Shown here: positions 14,244-25,969 of the stretch, in pieces | How the letters are laid out: each line of letters begins with the position of its first letter | Numbering within the stretch: the first letter of the stretch is position 1 | Origin: Carallia brachiata | Lineage: Eukaryota > Streptophyta > Magnoliopsida > Malpighiales > Rhizophoraceae | Assembly (NCBI GenBank): GCA_021464245.1 | Contig: JADCRB010000078.1 | Span: forward strand, 2,045,192-2,109,191 | Reading direction: 5' to 3' | DNA: 64,000 nucleotides | Position numbers and translations under genes: made by a program | Notes under the pieces: model-generated | Seen by the model: the letters and a program-made list of their open reading frames with translations, nothing else | The model's database searches: none | Told to the model about the DNA's origin: nothing

Positions 14244-14252
14244 TTTATAAAT
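14244..14252 (+). promoter_or_regulatory. Candidate TATA box of EIN2
   Basis: TTTATAAAT lies about 30-50 bp upstream of the pyrimidine-rich CTCTGTTCGCTTACACAATC, a plausible start region. Assigned by position only. Confidence 0.35.
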
Positions 14253-14279
14253 CAAAGGAACGTAATCCATTTTCTCTGT

Positions 14280-14507
14280 TCGCTTACACAATCGTACTTT
14301 CTCTCTCCGTAACATTTCCGAAAAACTGTGAGAGCTTTCTCTATCTAGAAAACACAAAATAAATGGAAAAAGAAATTCCCTGAAAAAGAGAGAGAAAACA
14401 ATAAAAAAAGATCTGTTTTATTGACTGCGTGGCCTTCTCTTAAAAGCCCTCTTTTTGCTGAGATCTACTTCTTAGGCCACTAGATAGAGATTGCAGACAG
14501 TAAGGAC

Positions 14508-14542
<35 letters not shown>
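14280..14542 (+). other. EIN2: Probable non-coding first exon of EIN2 with (GA)n tract
   Basis: A 28-nt GA repeat (14513-14540) runs into AAG followed by GTAAAA, a good donor at 14543. The next acceptor, TTTTTGTTTGCAG, ends at 16034, twelve bases before the EIN2 start codon. This implies a 5' UTR intron of about 1.49 kb, unless further UTR exons lie inside. A UTR intron is usual in EIN2 genes. The exact transcription start is unknown. Confidence 0.5.
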
Positions 14543-14544
<2 letters not shown>

Positions 14545-16046
14545 AAAACCCTTTATTCAGGGTTTTTTTTTGGAACCCTAATTGGTAAAGGCCCTTTACT
14601 GTGATTTTACTGTGATTGTACGGAATTTTGAGCTTTTGTTTTTTTTTTTTTGGGGTGTCTTGCAAATTGACCTTGAAAATATGTACAAAGGAAGTTTTTA
14701 AAGTTATCCTTTGGCTGATATTTGGCTTTGCTTTTGATCAATCAGATCTGTGTTTGAGGTTGCTGATTCTGTATGGTTTCTGGGTTTGGAGCTACTGATT
14801 TTGTCTTGAAGTGTTTTGTTTGGAACTAGTTTTTGTTCTGTTTTTTAAATGTGTTTTTGTTGATTGCTGCTATGGAGTACTTTTTTGTTTTTTTTGTTTT
14901 CCTTCTTTTTGTTCTTTTGAGTTCTTTGAATCTGTTTTGGATTATTGGTTGTGTTGTGGTGAGATCCCGAGTGGGTTTTTGAGTTGGGGTTTTTTCCTTT
15001 TAGTTGATTTCTAGGATTTGAATTTTGATGGGGTACTATGAGATATAGTTTGGTTCTTCTGGCAGTGGTGTTTGAAACTGATCATGTTAATTGCTAGGAG
15101 ATAGTGTTAATGCTAGTTTTGGAAAGAGTAACTGCAATTATGTGGGGTGAGGATTTGGTTTCCTTATATTTCTATGTGTATCCTCGTGATTGAACTTATT
15201 TTTTAGTGGATTTCGATAAGTTAATTACAAGTTCGAAATAGTTGAAGGGCTAAGTTCTTATATAGGGATGATAAATTGATGCTAAACTCAATTGGATTGA
15301 GTTTATCCTACGAGAGTGATGAGTTATTCTCAATCTTCCTTATAGACGCTGATACTGAAACTCTGGTTTGTTGGTGTATTACGCTGTACGCCAAATAGTT
15401 GTTATAGTATGCGTGTTTATATGCACATGCCTATAAATTTTTTTTAAGAAGTATTGAATTTTGGCGTCAGTGTGCTTACTTTATCATTTGAACCAGGATT
15501 GAAGTCATGGGAGGCGTAAAATCCAAGTAATTTGTACAGGTTTTACATAAATTGGATTCAACTGCTGGCCGCAATCAGGATATGAATTTACTCTTTTGGG
15601 TCCCACAACACCTCTATAGTGGCAAGGGAATTGTGTCGGACACAAGCATTAGGTTGGTTTCTGATGATCACAGCTAGTAGGGGAATTGCTGGCAGTTAAC
15701 ATGCAACCGATTTTCCTATAAGGAGATTGTGTTGGGTTTGATCTGGCACAGTGCATTCAAAAAGTGTTGCAATTTGGCATCACTGCTTATCCTTTTGGTT
15801 CAATAGAAATTGAAATTGTCAATGGCTTTGCCCATCCAAAGAATGTTTAATCAAAGAAGCTGCTAATGCTTACCCCGAATGGTCATTGAAAGGTTGTTGT
15901 ATGTTTCAGGAGATTCAACTTTAAGCAGAAATTTAATTTAATCAGCCTAACACCATTTGGAGATGCTCTTTCGCTTGGCGATTCTATTTAAGTATCATAT
16001 TTTGTTGCATTGCCAGTCCCATTTTTGTTTGCAGTAGTGGTCATAA

Positions 16047-19000
16047 ATGGAAGTTGAGTTTGGTAATAGTAACCATCTGCGTGGTGTTCTTCATCGGCTG
16101 CTTCCTGTCCTCGGTCCTGCGCTTTTGATTTCAATCACATATGTTGATCCTGGAAAGTGGGCAGCAACTGTTGAAGGGGGTGCTCGCTTTGGATATGATC
16201 TGGTATTGCCGATGCTTGGTTTCAATTTTGCTGCTATTCTGTGCCAATACCTTTCTGCTCATATCAGTGTAGTCACTGGAAAAGACCTTGCCCAGGTATT
16301 ATTTTTCTGTTCGGTTCTCCTATCCAAGATTTTCTTTCCACCACACACGCACGCGTATATGTACATAAACACATGCTATTTCATTTGGTTTTGATTTATG
16401 ATCTTTTTCTTTTATTTATGCCATAGATATGCAGTGATGAGTATGACAAGTTCACATGCATGTTCCTGGGGATTCAGGCAATAATTTCAGTGATTGCATT
16501 GGACCTCACCATGGTAGCTTCTCTCATCTTTGGTCAATTTATACATCCAGTTGCCATTCCAAAATAGCCAACCGAAGCATGTGAATTGTGTTTATTACTA
16601 CGTGAAAACCTCTATGACCTTTTGCCTTTTGCTGCTAACTGTCAAATGTTTGATTTCACTAGATTCTTGGTATTGCACATGGTCTTAACCTTCTCTTTGG
16701 GGTGGACTTGACCACGGGCCTTTTTTTGACTGCCCTTGATGCTGTTTTATCGCCCCTTTTTTCGACCCTCCTTGTAAGTTAAAATTACTTACATTTCTTG
16801 TTATTGTCCTTTGATAAAGAACTTCCTTTGTGATCTGTAACTATTTTATTTTCAGGAGAAATGGAAGGAGAATTTTCTATTCATGGGCATCGCAGGGCTT
16901 ATATTGCTTTTTTATATTCTGGGAGTGCTCATTAGTCAGCCAGAAATCCCGCTTTCCATGAATGGCACGCTAACAAAGTTAAGTGAGGGTAGTGTTTTTG
17001 CCCTGATGAGTATTCTTGGAGCAAATATCATGCCTCACAATTTTTATCTTCATTCATCTGTTGTGCTGGTATTTCTCTTTCCTTCCTTATTTTTCTTCTT
17101 TGTCTGGGTATTTGTGTGTATGGTCCTTATCATTTTAAATATTGTGATAAGATTTTGAAGGAGTGGCATTTGCATTGGTTTGGACGTATTCAATTTTGAT
17201 CTACAACTGCTTCAATTGAGAGGTGTGACCAAATCTAGGTGTATGGCAAGAGGAGAGGAAGATCTTGACTTAGGTTGATTTGGAAACCTGTAGGAAGGAA
17301 GGATTCAGAACAATTACCTTTCACCCTAATTTTTGTTCATATTAGAATAGAATGACTAGAAAAGATTCATGTAGCTGGCCCTAAGATTAAGGCTTTGTTA
17401 TTGTTGTGGTTGTTGATAAGATTTGAAGGTTGCACTGTGTTTGATATCTTGGAAATGATGTCTGTTCTTCATATTTGCCAAAGAATTTTCTGCTGTTTGA
17501 GATGTGTGATGTGGAAATTGGGAATACTTGAGTTTTTGGCTGTTTGTTGTAGAGAGTTTCATTTCTTAGTTTTCCTCTGTTGCACTGTCTCAATATTAAT
17601 TTGAGACCTTTTCTTCAGCATGATTTGGCTTTACTCATCATAGCAATATCTAGATGTCTGAGTACAGGAAAGCCTTCTCTTTTCTTCTTTGTTTGGCCTT
17701 GCTCTTAGAAGGATCTTCATAGCCATAAAATCTGTTTTGGTCTGATTGCATATAAACATGAACTATTGTTCATACTGGTCTATGGGTTTGCATAAAATTG
17801 TCTTGTTCTGATTGTATACAAATATGAATTATTATTCATACTGATCTATGAGCTCCCAGTTGCTAATTTTTGCATGAAATCCCTGCTTCCCACTTCTAAC
17901 GGAAGTATTGTTGTGTGGCATTGAACTTACCTAAACATATAGCTGGCAGATCTTTGTTATTTTGCATAGCATTATGCACAAACACCTACAAAAAGGGGCT
18001 ATACCATGGTTTTATTTTGCTAGTATGTCTTCTTTGGTTTCTTCAACGTTCAAACTTAACATCTTTAGTCACTTGTCTTGGGTAACTTTAATATTAAATT
18101 AAGCATGTTACTTTTTTTCAAACATTCCGGGACAGCATGATTAAACTGATCGTTGTCACTCTCTGTTTCTGCTTTCAGATGCCTTTGTGTAGACAAGTCT
18201 TTTACTGCAGTTTACTGTGTGAATCCGGAGATCTCAACTTGGATCTGCAAATATCAATGGATTTTATTTAATTTTTACTAGAAAATGATTGATTTGACTG
18301 TTTATGCGGGTGCTCTAACTCATGTTCCTGTCCCTGGCAACTAGCCTATTTTACTTATTTATGTTGATGTTACCTTGTAAGTTGACTCGTGTGCATGTGG
18401 TGTGGTTGTGGGGGCTGGGAAGATTTGCTATTTCAATATTTGAAGATTTTGGCATATTGGATTATGATCCTATGGAATTATTCAATTCTGATTTGTTGTT
18501 TTTTTAATTTTTTAATTATTTTTTTTATCCTTTAGCTGAATTGGGGGAGCACAGGGTTTGTTATGAGGAAGGTCTGGGGTTCTAACCCTAGACCTTCCCC
18601 CGCTACAATGCTTGGGTGGCCACTGAGCCAATGCCCAATGGTGAATTTATTGTCTTCTGTTTGTGCATAAACTTCAATACATGTTGGATATGATCTTTAA
18701 ATTTTTGTTTTTCAAGTTTCTGAAACTCTGGTATCTTTAATATTCTTGCAGCAACATCAGGGACTGTCCGATGTTTCTAAGATTGCCTTGTGTCATGACC
18801 ATTTTTGGGTCATCTTGTGCATATTCAGTGGTATATATCTGGTGAATTACGTGCTTATGAACTCAGCTGCAAACGTGTTCAATAGTACTGGCTTAGTGTT
18901 GCTTACTTTTACTGATGCATTGTCACTCATGGAACAGGTAACTTTCTTCAGTAAGTGGTCTTGATGACCTGTTTGGCATGAAATACAGTATTCTCAATGT

Positions 19001-22000
19001 ATCTCACATACATTGCACTTGGTTTTTTTTTTTTCCAAATGATTATTCAGGCTTTCAGGAGTCCAGTAGCACCCTTGACCTTCTTTCTTATTCTGTATAT
19101 CACAAGTCAAATCACCTCCTTAACATGGAGTCTCGGTGGGCAAGCTCTCTTACATAAGTTCCTCAGGCTAGACATACCTAATTGGCTTCAACGTGCTACA
19201 ATTAGAATTATTGCCATTATTCCAGCTCTTTATTGCGTATGTACTGCAGGAGTTGAAGGAGTATTCCAACTGCTTATTTTTACCCAGGTTATAGTGGCTC
19301 TGCTGCTTCCATCTTCTATGATACCCCTTTTTCGAGTTGCTTCATCAAGACAAATAATGAGTGTGTACAAAATTTCTCATCTTTTGGAGTTCCTAGCATT
19401 GATTACATTTATGGGGATGCTAGGTTTAAATATCTTATTTGTGGTAGAATTGATATTTGGAGATAGTGATTGGGTAGGCAATTTGAGATGGAACATGGGT
19501 ACTAGCTCATCCATACCTTACCTTGTTCTTCTCATCACTGCCTGTTCATCATTTTGTTTGATGCTTTGGCTAGCGGCTACCCCATTGAAATCGGCCACCC
19601 AGTTGGATGCTCAGGCATGGAACTGGGATGTGAAAAATGCTATGCCTGAGCCATCCGAATGCAAAGAGGAGATGTTCCTTGGTGAACCTAGATATACTGG
19701 AGAAGTGGTTGAGAAGGAAGAGAAATATTTAGCTGCCAGAAAATCCATGGAGAGTTACACAGACTTTTCTGTTACAAATGCTGATCCTGTTTTGCCGGAG
19801 ACAATTATGGAGTCTGAACAGGAACTTTGTCTGACAACTGTTGAGGAAAATCATTCTGACAGTACATTTCCCGGTAGCCCAGTATCCTATCAAGAGGATT
19901 CAACACTTACAACAGAGTCTGTTTCTGTGTCAACTGTAGTTGAAAAGGTTGCTGATGGTGATTTTCTGGACTCCAAGAAAATCAAGAGTGAACCCATTGA
20001 TGTAATTAAAAGAACTCTGGTTGTGGAGGGAGACTTGCAAACTGAAAAGCAGGATGAGGTAGATGCTTGGGAGCCGGAAGATTCATCCAAAGGTTTTAGT
20101 GGTAATGCCTCGTCTTTGACATCTGACGGTCCAGGATCATTAAGGAGTCTCAGTGGAAAAAGTGATGAGGGTGGGAATGGTGCTGGAAGTCTTTCAAGAT
20201 TAGGTGGGTTAGGGCGTGCTGCAAGACGCCAATTTGCTGCTACTCTGGATGAATTTTGGGGTCAGTTGTATGATTTCCATGGGCAAGCAACTCCAAATGC
20301 GAAGGCCAAAAAGTTGGATGTGTTGCTGGCTGATTCAAAGCTTGCATCTTTCTTGCTTAAAGTGGATACTTCTGGAAAAGATTTTAGTGGTTATTCGGCA
20401 CCTGTAGGAAGTAGAGGACTGGATTCCATGGCCAATTCTGGCTTATGCGACTCTCCCAGGCAGTTGAGGGTGCAAAACAATATGGACTCATCCTATGGAG
20501 GTCAGAGCGGATCTTCCTCTTTGTGGTCCAATCACGTGCAATTGCTGAATGCATATGTACAAGGCTCCAGCCGTGATGTCATGGACTCCGTTGAGAGGCG
20601 TTATTCTAGCATGCGGACTTTGCCGTCTTCGAATGGCTGGGATAATCAGCCAGCTACAGTCCATGGTTATCAGATTGCATCTATTGTCAATCGGATTGCT
20701 AAGGACAGAATTTCCGGTGGGTTGGGTGGTCAGTTGGAGTCAGCAGCACCAATGTCGCCCTCCCTGGGTCCAAGAAACTATAAGGATCCATATGCATTTG
20801 CTTGGACCCAAAAATTGCAAAATGGACTAGTCACCCCACAAGCCTCAGGATTTCAGAATTTTGCAGCGTCTAGAAATAGCCCCATAAAATCAGAAAGTCC
20901 ATTTTATGATATTTGCACTTCTGGATACACTGATAGCGGAAGTATGTCGGCCAACACAAAGAAGTACCATAGCTTGCCTGACATTTCAGGACTTTCTGGA
21001 TCTTATAGGGATCTATATTATGTCTGAAAAGAGTACGCAATGGGACACTTCTGTGGGCTTTGAATCATCAGTTGGTAGATCGATTTATGATCAATCCATA
21101 TATCCTAATATTGGATCAGGAGGTGTTTCAGTTTTGGATGGCTTATCGAGGAGTTATGGAGATCCTTTGTCCTATAACGTGACGGCAAAAAATGGATCCC
21201 TCTGGTCCAAACAGCCATTTGAGCAGTTCGGTGTGGCTGATAAAAATCGTGCAGATGGCAGTGGAGTAGGTGGTGGGCCAAATTCAATTACTCGAGAAGG
21301 TATTTCTGTTGTGGATTCAGAGGCCCAGCTTCTTCAGTCTTTTAGACACTGTATTGTGAAGCTCCTGAAATTGGAAGGATCTGATTGGCTGTTTAGGCAA
21401 AATGGAGGTGCTGATGAAGATCTAATTGATCGTGTGGCCGGAAGGGAGAAGTTCTTATATGAAGCAGAAATGAGAGACTTTAACCTTGTGGCTTCATTTA
21501 AGAATGACTATCCCGGTATAACAAACATAGCAGTTTCCTCAGTTCCTCATTGTGGAGATGAGTGCGTCTGGAAAGTGGATTTGATTGTAAGCTTTGGTAT
21601 CTGGTGTATTCACCGGATTCTTGATTTGTCGCTCATGGAAAGCCGACCAGAGTTGTGGGGGAAATACACTTACGTTCTAAATCGTCTCCAGGTATATTTC
21701 TTCAACTGTTTCTTACACAGTTTTTTTTTTTTTTCATCAGCTCTGATAGTACTCGAATTTGAGACCTTCAATTCTAGAAATGACTCCAGTACCAATTGAG
21801 TTGCTAGGTTCTTTTAGTTTTTGGGTTACGCAGAATTTTCAACTCCATGAAGTGACTGATCTACCCTTAAGAAGTTTGATATTGTTGGCTTCGTGGTGAC
21901 AGACCTTATGAAATACCCTCTGTTCTGAATCATCTAGTTGTGCTTGTTGACTGCTCTTGGACCATACAAAAGAATAATCATATTCAGCTTCAATTGTTGG

Positions 22001-22486
22001 CCCTAGACTACGACATCATTTTCATGTGACTTGTCTGTATGGTTAGTGACGTGCACAGCTCAGACTACGGCATTATTTTCATGTTTTGCTTTTACCTTCC
22101 TCCTCCCGGCCTCCATTTTGTTGTCCTTTAGCTAAAGCAAGATTTCTGATTAATAGGGTATCATCGATCTGGCATTTACAAAGCCCCGTGGTCCAATGTC
22201 CCCATGCTTCTGCCTCCAAGTACCCGCATCACAACAGAATATGTCAAGCTCACCGGTTTCAAATGGGATGTTGCCCCCAACCCCTAAACCGGTCAGAGGA
22301 AAGTGCACAACAGCAGCGATCCTTCTAGATTTAATCAAGGACGTTGAGATTGCCATATCTTGCCGTAAGGGTCGATCAGGGACTGCAGCTGGCGATGTAG
22401 CTTTTCCAAAGGGAAAAGAGAACCTGGCATCTGTTCTTAAACGCTATAAAAGGAGATTACCCAATAGGGCAGTTGGCAGTAAGTGA
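16047..22486 (+). CDS. EIN2: EIN2, ethylene-signalling NRAMP-like protein (frame broken once)
   Basis: EIN2 sits in the ER membrane. CTR1 phosphorylation holds it inactive; on ethylene perception its C-terminal part is released to stabilise EIN3 and act on translation. Coding exons: 16047-16295, 16427-16513, 16663-16773, 16856-17068, 18752-18937, 19051-21691 and 22157-22486, all GT-AG and phase 0. Residues 1 to about 460 are the multi-pass NRAMP-like domain (SYVDPGKW-type start, [17 protein letters not shown]). A serine-rich linker follows ([32 protein letters not shown]). The C-terminus has [31 protein letters not shown] and the nuclear signal LKRYKRRL, about residues 1256-1263. Allowing for the lesion the length is about 1271, normal for the family. 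At 21019 one extra base shifts the frame: as written, translation stops at TGA 21025-21027 after about 940 residues, losing the nuclear signal. Everything after the shift still matches EIN2. Confidence 0.95.
17165..17414 (+). mobile_element. 3' end fragment of an RTE-type LINE in EIN2 intron 4
   Basis: The fragment starts with TTGGTTTGGACGTATTC, equivalent to the conserved W-F-G-H segment near the end of plant RTE polyproteins. It continues through GGCAAGAGGAGAGGAAG and ends with GATTCATGTAGCTGGCCC, AAGATTAAGGCTTTG and a TTG-rich tail. That order and that tail are typical of plant RTE LINE 3' ends. It lies in the same orientation as EIN2, within the 1683-bp intron 17069-18751. It is decayed and codes for nothing intact. 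Confidence 0.6.
18567..18598. repeat. Hairpin (15-bp arms, one mismatch) in EIN2 intron 4
   Basis: GGAAGGTCTGGGGTT and AACCCTAGACCTTCC face each other across a 2-nt gap. The centre GGTTCTAACCC resembles a pol III B box (GGTTCGAANCC), so this may be part of a tRNA-derived SINE. No A box or flanking duplication was found. Confidence 0.35.
21692..22156 (+). other. EIN2 last intron with retroelement-like T-tract segment
   Basis: The intron starts GTATAT and ends AATAG. At 21720-21810 a T-run is followed by ACTCGAATTTGAGACCTTCAA, a phrase common in plant short retroelement remnants. The element cannot be delimited. Confidence 0.35.
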
Positions 22487-23780
22487 GAAACTTGGGTTAG
22501 GCAAGTCTCTGGCATACTTGCATTCCAAAACTGCGTAATGCTCAGTCGCAGTCGCACTTGCTCGCTTGGAACAGAAAGAAATGTAATTCCAGTATGTTAT
22601 GTATACGTAGGATAAAAATTACTGGATGTGTACTGGTGGATGAATTAAAGAAAATGATTGTAGATAGTGGGAAAGGTGATGAAATGAAACTGTGTTTGTA
22701 ACTTGTCGTCCCAAGTCATCTTACAATGAGGTAAATGGCAAAAGGCTTGGGAGAAAGGTGCTTTTCTGGGCCATGAACACATAAACGTGGTTCAGACTTT
22801 GAGTGTCTCCACTTTTGACTAGTCCAATTTAGAGTCCAAAGCAGGTGGCAACGTGAAATAGGGGCGGCATATCGGGTGCACTTTTGGAAAAAGGAAAAGT
22901 TTGGAACCGAGATTTGTGCTCCGAAGTCTTGAACGGATATATATATATATATATATATATATCAGTAAATATGATTTGGGATTACAATTTACATTATAGG
23001 GTAATATTTATTGAGATTTAAGTTTTAGTTTCTTTTGAAAAAAATGGAAACAAAATAATTAATAAGTTGTCGGGATTGACCGGTGCAGACCCCTCGAGGA
23101 CCCTTTAGAAAATTATAGTTTTTTTTTTTTTTGGTTTATTAAAATGGTGGACAAGTGGTTCACCATTCTGCGGTGTAAGCCCAGTTATGGGGAGTAAACG
23201 CTTCGTCACAAGTTTTAAAGGTGCTCCATATCCAGACTCAAACCCGAGTGCGAACAAAGGAGCTTGGGTCTCGTGTAGACCCGTTTGCTGGAGTACCTTG
23301 TTATCCTGTGTTTGTTAACCTTTTAAAGTAGTGGCCTTGTCGCAGGGGCAGGAGTTACAGCCACTTTTTGGAGATTCCTTGCAATAAATGTAGAAACCCA
23401 TGATACATGCGTACTTCCAAAACGCTTGTTGTTAAGCAGTCGCGCTCTTGCTTTTTCCTCCATGAAATTGGCTTACAACTTGCAAGCTTGCCAGATGGGT
23501 GCCTTCACCAAGTTATGTACCTATGAACTGTTGGGCCCCAATCTCAGTCTCTCATAGTGAAAACTTGTCGGCAGACTCAAATAAATGGCATGCGAATATA
23601 TATATATTTTTTTTTGCATATTTTTATTAAGATAAATATAATATGAATTATTAAATAATTAAATTTAATAAAAAAATTAGATAAATTAGTAAATAAATAT
23701 TAGTACACAGTATATTTATTTAGTGGCCTAGCCACCGGTGGTCTAGTTTCTTTCGGAGTCGCTCTACTTCTTGCCAAGTA
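22487..23780. other. EIN2 3' UTR and intergenic region
   Basis: The first 200-300 bases should contain the EIN2 3' UTR and poly(A) site. Beyond that, 22937-22962 is an (AT)13 tract. 23090-23350 is a higher-GC stretch with retroelement-like phrases (CTCAAACCCGAGTGCGAAC). No protein-coding gene was seen. Confidence 0.5.
22937..22962. repeat. (AT)n microsatellite
   Basis: Thirteen AT units, uninterrupted. Confidence 0.9.
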
Positions 23781-23802
23781 GCTATTGTGATATAAGCGAT
23801 GA

Positions 23803-23808
23803 CACGTG
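23803..23808 (+). promoter_or_regulatory. G-box / ABRE-like site upstream of small membrane-protein gene
   Basis: CACGTG in the context GACACGTGGAG, about 100 bp upstream of a CT-rich leader (23900-23918). bZIP/bHLH factors commonly bind such G-boxes in stress- or light-responsive plant promoters. The functional link to the gene at 24654 is inferred from position only. Confidence 0.4.
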
Positions 23809-23899
23809 GAGTGCTCCACAACCAGCTTCGTCTATTTGTTTCTCCTCCCATTTTCTTTTGACCCTCTGCTTTGGCGATAGTCATCACCACTAATTTTCC

Positions 23900-23966
23900 T
23901 CTCTCTCTCTCTCTCTCTGTGGATTCTACTGGAGTTCAATTTCCTCAAGTCTGAGACAGAAAAAGA
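23900..23966 (+). other. Probable 5' UTR exon with (CT)n leader
   Basis: A CT repeat is followed by GAGACAGAAAAAGAG and a consensus donor GTAAGT at about 23967. The nearest open frame downstream is the 58-codon gene at 24654. A UTR intron of roughly 650 bp between them is an inference; the acceptor could be TTAG before 24620 or CACCAG before 24648. Confidence 0.4.
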
Positions 23967-24653
23967 GGTAAGTGTTATTTTCCTCTTTTCTGTTTAGATA
24001 TTAATTTTAATTGCTCTGAAATTAAACCTGGAAGATAAGTTCCAACTTTTTCAGGAAATAAGATAGCTTTATGATTAACAATAATTGCATAATCCAATCT
24101 TAGTGAACATGATCTTCAATTTAATTTTGTTGGGAAAAATAAAAGACATTCAGTGGTAGACTGTGAGGAAATTTGTTTATGTGACAAGATCTTCTTGTAA
24201 GGTAAAGCAAGCCTACAGATGCTTTTATATGACCAGGCTTTTCAAGTTTTATGAAAGAATTGATCTTTTATGTTCTATTGTTAACGAAATAAACCCACCA
24301 AAGCTGATAAATAGGTGGACATAATTGGGAGAAAAATAAAACATTACAACGTAACTGCTCAGTAAAGAATTGTACTTTAACCCAACTACAACCGGTAGAC
24401 TTTCTGATGTACCAAACGAAAATGCTGAAATATGGGTATGACCTCAACAGCTCCCTTCTCACTTTAATTAATTGATTTGGATTTGGTTGGTTTGAGCCAA
24501 TTTTATGTGCATCGAGTAAATCAAATCTGGGGGTGGTGGTTTGTATTGGCAAAACATCAATTAATAGTTTAGTAACATTTTTTTTATTTTTAATTTTTGG
24601 TGATAATATGTGGGATTAGGTTGCCGAGGATCAATTAACACCACCAGAGTCAG

Positions 24654-24830
24654 ATGGGCTATGTTATATATGTATCGTTGCCGTTGATATTGTTCATCTT
24701 GATCGTGGCCCTTGCTTGTTACCTTCTTGGTAGAGCTCGAGGCCAGAGCCAAACTGCCAGAATTCCTCAGTATTATGCACCTCCTGTTCCCCCACTTCAA
24801 GCTCAACCTCCGCCTGAAGAGAAGCCATAA
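24654..24830 (+). CDS. Small single-pass membrane protein, 58 residues
   Basis: The frame begins MGYVIYVSLPLILFILIVAL and ends in a short proline-rich tail (PQYYAPPVPPLQAQPPPEEKP). Residues 4-24 are a clean hydrophobic helix; GRARGQ supplies the positive flank, so an N-out/C-in single pass is likely. I do not recognise a named family. The CT-rich leader with a good donor 690 bp upstream and the absence of internal stops in an AT-rich region argue that it is real. It is too short for most gene finders. No catalytic or metal-binding motif is visible. Confidence 0.55.
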   Translation: MGYVIYVSLPLILFILIVALACYLLGRARGQSQTARIPQYYAPPVPPLQAQPPPEEKP

Positions 24831-24924
24831 AAATTTTCTATGTTTAGCCTTGTGCTTGTGCATATTATTTTCTGCTTTTGTGTAGCCTGTCTTGCTTTTT
24901 ATTTGGTCTATAACGCTCACCCCA

Positions 24925-24941
24925 CCCCCCCCCCCCCCCCC
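24925..24941. repeat. Poly-C tract (17 C)
   Basis: Uninterrupted C-run just 3' of the small membrane-protein gene; its length may be unreliable in any assembly. Confidence 0.85.
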
Positions 24942-25938
24942 TTCTTCCCAACCAAAAAAAAGTTTAAAGAAATGTGCCTTACATGAGTAAAAATAGAATC
25001 AGCGTATGCTTGTTTTATTATATATAATAAATACGGAAGTGCCTTGTCACTTGTGCAATGATCTTTAAGGTATTTATGTTATTGAACTCCTTTCTTTTTT
25101 AAGAAATTTTTTAAGTCGTAAAAGAGAGTAAGCAGAAATATATCTTAAAAACCTACTAGAAATATTTGTTCGAATTTCTTATCCGAAATAACCCAAACAT
25201 TATTATGTGTTAGTTACCACGGTGGTGGCTAGAGAGTGGCCAGTGGCCAAGGCAGTTTAAGAGCAGTGGTAAAGGGGGGGGGGGGGGACCTATCGAACTG
25301 CAACCTAGTGGACCCAGGGTACAAATTGGGCTAGATACAGTTTTAGGTTTGGGCCATACTAGAAGTGTTGTTTGGGAAGACTACAGAGCATGACCAAGCT
25401 ATCCCGCTGGCGTCGCCCTCCAGCCACCCACAAAAAAATAATAAAAAAAAAGCATGGCCGACTGTGGTGCCTCTACACTTCAAAATTGATATATAATCAA
25501 GAAAAAAGTTAACAAAATTTTAATTTCAAATTTAATTAAGAAGATTACATGAATCTTTTAATCATCGTTCTGTTCCGCTAAAAGAACATTGTGTTGGACC
25601 ATGAACCAGATCTATCTAAAAGTTGTCAGCAAGAGCCATTACAAAAAGAGAAGGTGAAAAGATGGTAGCCAAAGCAAAAACCAAAGTCAGGCGTTCATAA
25701 TGCCACATCTCATATTTGACATTTTTTTAAGAGAAAGAAAAAAAATATATTTTAAAATTTTTTATTTATTTTTTAACTTTTTATAAATTTAAATAATTTT
25801 TTATTTTTTTTTATAAATTACTATTTATTTTATTTTTCATAATTTTTTAATTATTATTTTTTATCATCATCGTTATTATATTATTATTATTATTTTTTTT
25901 TCATTCACAATTGCTTACGGTATGTGCTATTACTTTTC

Positions 25939-25969
<31 letters not shown>

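Noticed and set aside
20906..21799. Separate 297-codon gene downstream of EIN2
   Set aside because: It is the same EIN2 exon continued in another frame after the one-base lesion; the first codons overlap the upstream frame and the last run into the intron.
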